A stretch of 12,769 bases of DNA from Podila epigama (lineage: Eukaryota > Mortierellomycota > Mortierellomycetes > Mortierellales > Mortierellaceae), in NCBI GenBank assembly GCA_015679605.1, contig JAAAVE010000851.1:1-12769 (forward strand). Direction: 5' to 3'. The notes below the pieces were generated by a model. It was not told the DNA's origin and ran no database searches. It saw nothing but the letters and a program-made list of their open reading frames with translations. The translations under genes and the position numbers were made by a program. Of the stretch, positions 9,302 to 12,769 are shown in pieces (the stretch's first letter is position 1; every line of letters begins with the position of its first letter).

Positions 9302-10673
9302 GTATGAAGGCTCTCAGTGATCGATGTATATCGTACTTTAGCCTCACTCGTGAACAAGGCTCTTTGGTGTTTGATTTCGTTTTACTGATCCTATGACTTG
9401 TTCTGCTGAATCATCTCTAGGTCATTACGGACCAAAATATTGTCAAGGGCCAGAAACAGCATGGCTACCCGATGCGTAAATGGAAAATGTCGCTCATGGG
9501 TGTCAATGCCAACGGGGACGAAGAGACGATGCCTTACGTGAGTCATGTCGAGTATATTCTCCATCACACATTTGAGCAGCCAGTACGGAGTATGCAACCC
9601 TTCGTATTTTTTTTTATCGCTCTACTGGAACCAGTGTTGCAAAGTGTATCTCTTGAGAATCAACGTTGTTGACCTCTTTCCTTACTTTTCTTTTATTGAA
9701 CGAAATAGAGGTGACAAGCTATCCATTTACACTTCAGGAAAAGGGATGGGGCGAGTTTGACATGAAGATCACATTGTACTTTAAGGACAAGTCGATACCA
9801 CCAGCTGTTCTCGATCACGACCTGAACTTTCAATCGACCCATTATGAGATCTCGCACCAGCTGGTAATTGTCTCGATCTGGAACCTGCTCTTTTTTTTTT
9901 TCCTTTATATAATAGTATATGACAGTCTTCATCTCTGCAGACCCTGAATCTATCTCGCGCTTACATACGGGCTACATTCTCATTCGTTTCAATAGTCATT
10001 TCACAGAGCAGACGTGTCTGACAGCTTTCTAAAGCTCTTGAATCGTCCACCAGAAAACTCGGGAGAAAAGGAGAGTCATCAGTCTAACGAGAGCAAGGAT
10101 GGATCGTCGCAGAAGCGTCGTCGAAAGACCCTAGTGAAAGAGGAAGCGAAACGTGCACGCGAGGAGCGGAGCTCGGATGATGATAGTCAGGATGATAGCA
10201 GTGCTGAGGCATCAGAAGATGAATGGGACAACGGAAAGGTAACGCAATGTTGCGGCTGTTGAGAGATCTTACAGTGGAGTGATCCCTCTGTCCACATGGA
10301 CACTGACAATGCTGATTCCAATCCTTCTCTCTTTACTCAAGGTTGATATTCATGCGCTCGCCAGAAAGTTTCAAAAGCTGGATGCAGATGATTTGATGGA
10401 ATTGGTGAAGCTGGTCAAAGCAAATCAGACAAAGGAGATGTACGTCAAGGAGGATGGAGATGGTAAGGACATTTTTCGAAAATTTTTCTTTTCTTTGTGT
10501 ACTCTCGGCCTGTCAGCAGCTCGGCACCCTTTTTTAAACTTGAAATGGATTGTTTTTGTCCTTTGCTTATCCAACTAGCTGGTGAATTCCATATCGATCT
10601 TCAAACCTTGGACGATGCTCTTTTGAAAACATTGTGGGATTTCTGCAACTCACGGCTTCAAGGAAAGAACTAG
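9136..10673 (+). CDS. TAF14: TAF14-type YEATS and ET domain protein
   Basis: Seven coding exons: 9136-9144, 9278-9301, 9421-9589, 9709-9863, 9996-10238, 10342-10462 and 10579-10673, giving 271 aa (yeast Taf14 has 244). Introns are 133, 119, 119, 132, 103 and 116 nt. In yeast this protein is shared by TFIID, TFIIF, SWI/SNF, INO80 and NuA3, reading acylated histone H3 through YEATS and binding partner peptides through the ET domain. Visible: a YEATS domain about residues 4-120 with T61, F62 and GWGEF (W81), the numbers of the acyl-lysine pocket residues in yeast Taf14; a charged Ser/Asp/Glu/Lys linker about 135-200; and an ET domain at 201-271 with KLDADDLMELVKLV and the GEFHIDLQTL segment. The first two exons code for only 3 and 8 residues. 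The least certain junction is the acceptor at 9995, chosen because it keeps phase 0 and yields a plausible YEATS end. Confidence 0.92.
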
Positions 10674-10905
10674 CGATAACATGAGCCTGTAAAGGTTTCT
10701 GTTCCCCTTTCCCTTTGTCCTTTTTGCTCGTATTTCATCATCACCACGAAACGAGGTAGATCTCCCAAAAACGACAAGGAAGACGATCTCCTATTACTTT
10801 TCATATCACAATAAAGTAAGCAAATGTATCATGTGATTTGGGCCTTTTTTGCCACGAAAAAATAACAAAGCATGGGAGTTCTTCTCATTCCCTCCTTCCT
10901 GAACA
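10674..10905 (+). promoter_or_regulatory. TAF14 3' region and APN2 promoter
   Basis: The 232-nt gap between two same-strand genes holds the TAF14 3' untranslated region and the APN2 promoter and leader. A C/T-rich stretch (about 10880-10900) directly precedes the APN2 start, a pattern common in fungal genes. No TATA box is clear. Confidence 0.5.
10810..10815 (+). terminator. AATAAA polyadenylation signal of TAF14
   Basis: A canonical AATAAA lies 136 nt after the TAF14 stop codon and 90 nt before the APN2 start. It is the best candidate for the TAF14 mRNA 3' end. Confidence 0.6.
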
Positions 10906-12769
10906 ATGAAGTTCATGACATGGAATGTTAACGGCATCCGAGCCTTAATTCAATACCATCCATATTGCGATGACTTGCACAAGAACTACAGGGTACATGC
11001 TCAATTTGCGATTGGTGCTATAAGAAGGTAGTTTGTTCATCGAGGAGTATAAACCTAATCCTCTTTTTTTTTTATCAACGCCGAACACCAGGAGATCCTA
11101 GACTACCTTGGCGCTGATATTATCTGCCTCCAAGAGACCAAAATCACACGCGCCAAGTTGGAATCGGATCTTGCACTTGTTCCTGGATACAACTCATATT
11201 GGTCCTTTCATCGGACCAAATCTGGCTACTCTGGTGTAGTGATTTATGTGAAAGATCATATCAAACTTCTGGCCGCTGAAGAGGGTATCTCGGGCGTGCT
11301 CTCTGGCAACATTGCAGCGCCATCTCTGACACCAAATGGGTCACCTTCATCCACACCCACTGGAGCAACAAGCTCGACAGTTGAATCGAAGCCTAAAGTA
11401 GGTGGGTATCCAACCATGGATAGCCAAGACCCAGCTGTCTATGCGCGCTTACAGGAGCTGGACACGGAGGGTCGAGGTGTTGTCCTAGACTTTGGTTTCT
11501 TTGTCCTGTTCAATCTCTATTGTCCCAACGAAACAGATGAAACAAGGCTACCATTCAAAATGGATTATTACCACCTACTTGAAGCTCGTGTCCGCGAACT
11601 GATCAAGGAAGGACGAGAAGTGATTGTCCTTGGCGATATGAATGTCATTCCCACTGAGCTTGACCATTGCGACCCAGCAAAGTGGAAAAAGGAAGCTGGT
11701 GAGAGTGACTTTACAAACACCCCACCCCGTCGTTGGTTCAATAGCCTCTTGACCCCTCAGGGGCCGCTGATTGACCTCTATCGCATTTTTCACAAGGATG
11801 AGCCTGGTGCTTTTACCTGCTGGAATACCAAAATCAATGCCAGGTAACTTTGGGAATTTTAGACTTGGTTCCCACACATGCATGGCACATGGTCAAACGA
11901 GCGAGTCAAAGTTGTATGATGGGGTTTTCCTTTTTTATTTTTGATATCGTGCTGACATTACTCCAATCTTTACTACCCCTCCTATCGCCCCCGACAAAAA
12001 AAAAGACCTTCGAATTATGGAACGCGGTTAGACTATATCCTCATAACCGAAGGCCTATTGCCATGGTTCAAGTCATGCGACAGGTTACCCAATATTGTTG
12101 GTTCAGACCATTGCCCTGTCATTGCAGAAATGTCTTCATCTATCACACCCACAATGGAGACTGTACCTGGTGTATCACCGCCACCCAAGAAGGTACTGCA
12201 AGATATATTAGACTCATACGGTGGTTCGACTGACCATACGTTAGCTGCAAAGTTTTACGATGAGTTTTCGGGAAAACAGCAAAAGCTCTCCATGTTCTTC
12301 AAGAAACCTGTAAGAAATACCGATACGCCAGCGACTCCATCCCCAGAAGGTCGGATAGGGGAAGAGCCAAAACGGCAATTGAGTGATCCATCGGTTGATG
12401 CTCCTCGTAAGAGACCATTCTTCGGTGGCGCTGCTGCCAATAGCCTCGACGCCTCGCCAATCACGACCACTTCTACAAACACACCTCTGGGCAAGTCATC
12501 CAGCAATACCCCGTTTGCAAAGTCCTCGTCAATGCCATTATCCAAAGCCAGCACAAAGTCAACACCCAAAGCCAATGTAACAAAGCTGTCACTTGACAAA
12601 TCAAGTGCAAAAAAGCCTGGAGTCAAAACTGGAGGTCAGCAGTCGGTTCTTTCTTTCTTTTCCAGTCCAGCCAGGAAGCAGAGTGACTCTTTAGTCGATC
12701 ACAAAGACACTGAAGGCTCACATCAACAGGAAACAACGTCATCGTCGCCAATGTCGTCCAGCCAACCGA
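10906..12769 (+). CDS. APN2: APN2/APEX2-type AP endonuclease, 3' truncated
   Basis: Coding exons 10906-10992, 11092-11843 and 12006 to the window end give at least 534 aa; the frame is still open at 12769. Introns are 99 nt (GTACAT, phase 0) and 162 nt (GTAACT, phase 2). The family cleaves DNA 5' to abasic sites and has strong 3'-phosphodiesterase and exonuclease activity, working with PCNA. Visible: the exonuclease-endonuclease-phosphatase domain, residues 1 to about 325, with MTWNVNG (N7), LQETK (E44), Y172, GDMN (D211, N213), the GTRLDYIL block restored by splicing (D289) and GSDHCP (D314, H315). A Ser/Thr/Pro-rich insert at 100-133 interrupts the domain. The linker after 330 is Ser/Thr/Lys/Pro-rich with two PIP-box-like motifs. 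APN2 proteins usually end in a GRF zinc finger; if present it lies beyond the window. Members of the APN1 family have a different fold, so APN2 is a firm call. Confidence 0.94.
12277..12300 (+). other. PIP-box-like motif 1 in APN2
   Basis: Residues 371-378, QQKLSMFF, match the canonical PCNA-interacting pattern Q-x-x-(L/I/M/V)-x-x-aromatic-aromatic, followed by two lysines that often strengthen binding. The motif lies about 55 residues after the catalytic SDH, in the disordered-looking linker. Confidence 0.65.
12637..12660 (+). other. PIP-box-like motif 2 in APN2
   Basis: Residues 491-498, QQSVLSFF, fit the same pattern with Val as the hydrophobic residue. They are followed by a Ser/Pro stretch and then basic residues. 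The motif is 120 residues after the first. Confidence 0.55.

Noticed and set aside
10014-10016. GTG as a start for the acidic/basic protein segment
   Set aside because: It is an internal Val codon of TAF14 exon 5, preceded in frame by coding sequence from the acceptor at 9995.
9941-10034. Alternative acceptors for TAF14 intron 4 (after 9940, 10006, 10008 or 10034)
   Set aside because: The site after 9940 is in phase but runs into a stop; those after 10006 and 10008 are out of phase with exon 4; the one after 10034 is in phase but drops the SFHRADVSDSFLK segment, which fits the end of a YEATS domain.
1-12769. CRISPR array, mobile-element genes, viral genes or a novel defence system
   Set aside because: No regularly spaced repeats, transposase, reverse transcriptase or capsid-like proteins were seen; all confident genes belong to known housekeeping families.

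Overview
The window looks like a piece of a fungal nuclear genome. Four conserved eukaryotic genes are interrupted by 16 short GT-AG introns (82 to 162 nt). There are no operons or bacterial ribosome binding sites, and intergenic DNA is rich in A/T and C/T runs. One gene is a TAF14-type protein (YEATS plus C-terminal ET domain), a fungal architecture. The lineage may be an early-diverging group such as Mucoromycota or Mortierellomycota, but that is a weak inference. No virus, transposase, CRISPR array or tRNA was recognised.

Layout: 1-2532 is a gene-poor stretch with homopolymers, short tandem repeats, a coding-phase minisatellite (1152-1315), hairpins and a diverged direct repeat (near 101 and 2275). 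On the minus strand, 5327-2533 is a TRF4/Cid14/TENT4-type non-canonical poly(A) polymerase (834 aa). Also on the minus strand, 8537-5512 is the XPD/RAD3/ERCC2 helicase of TFIIH (793 aa, seven coding exons). After a 598-nt divergent intergenic region, the plus strand carries 9136-10673, a TAF14-type protein (271 aa, seven coding exons), and 10906-12769, an APN2/APEX2-type AP endonuclease cut by the window edge (at least 534 aa).

The four products are all expected to be nuclear: RNA surveillance (TRF4), transcription initiation and nucleotide excision repair (XPD), transcription and chromatin (TAF14), and base excision or replication-coupled repair (APN2). Only the XPD/TAF14 pair shares a possible regulatory region. 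I see no undescribed multi-gene system. The most interesting points are inside these known genes: tandem SUMO-interaction-like motifs in the TRF4 tail, two PCNA-binding-like motifs in APN2, and very small coding exons (5, 9 and 24 nt) that gene finders often miss. All exon models were built by eye from splice consensus, reading frame and conserved protein sequence.
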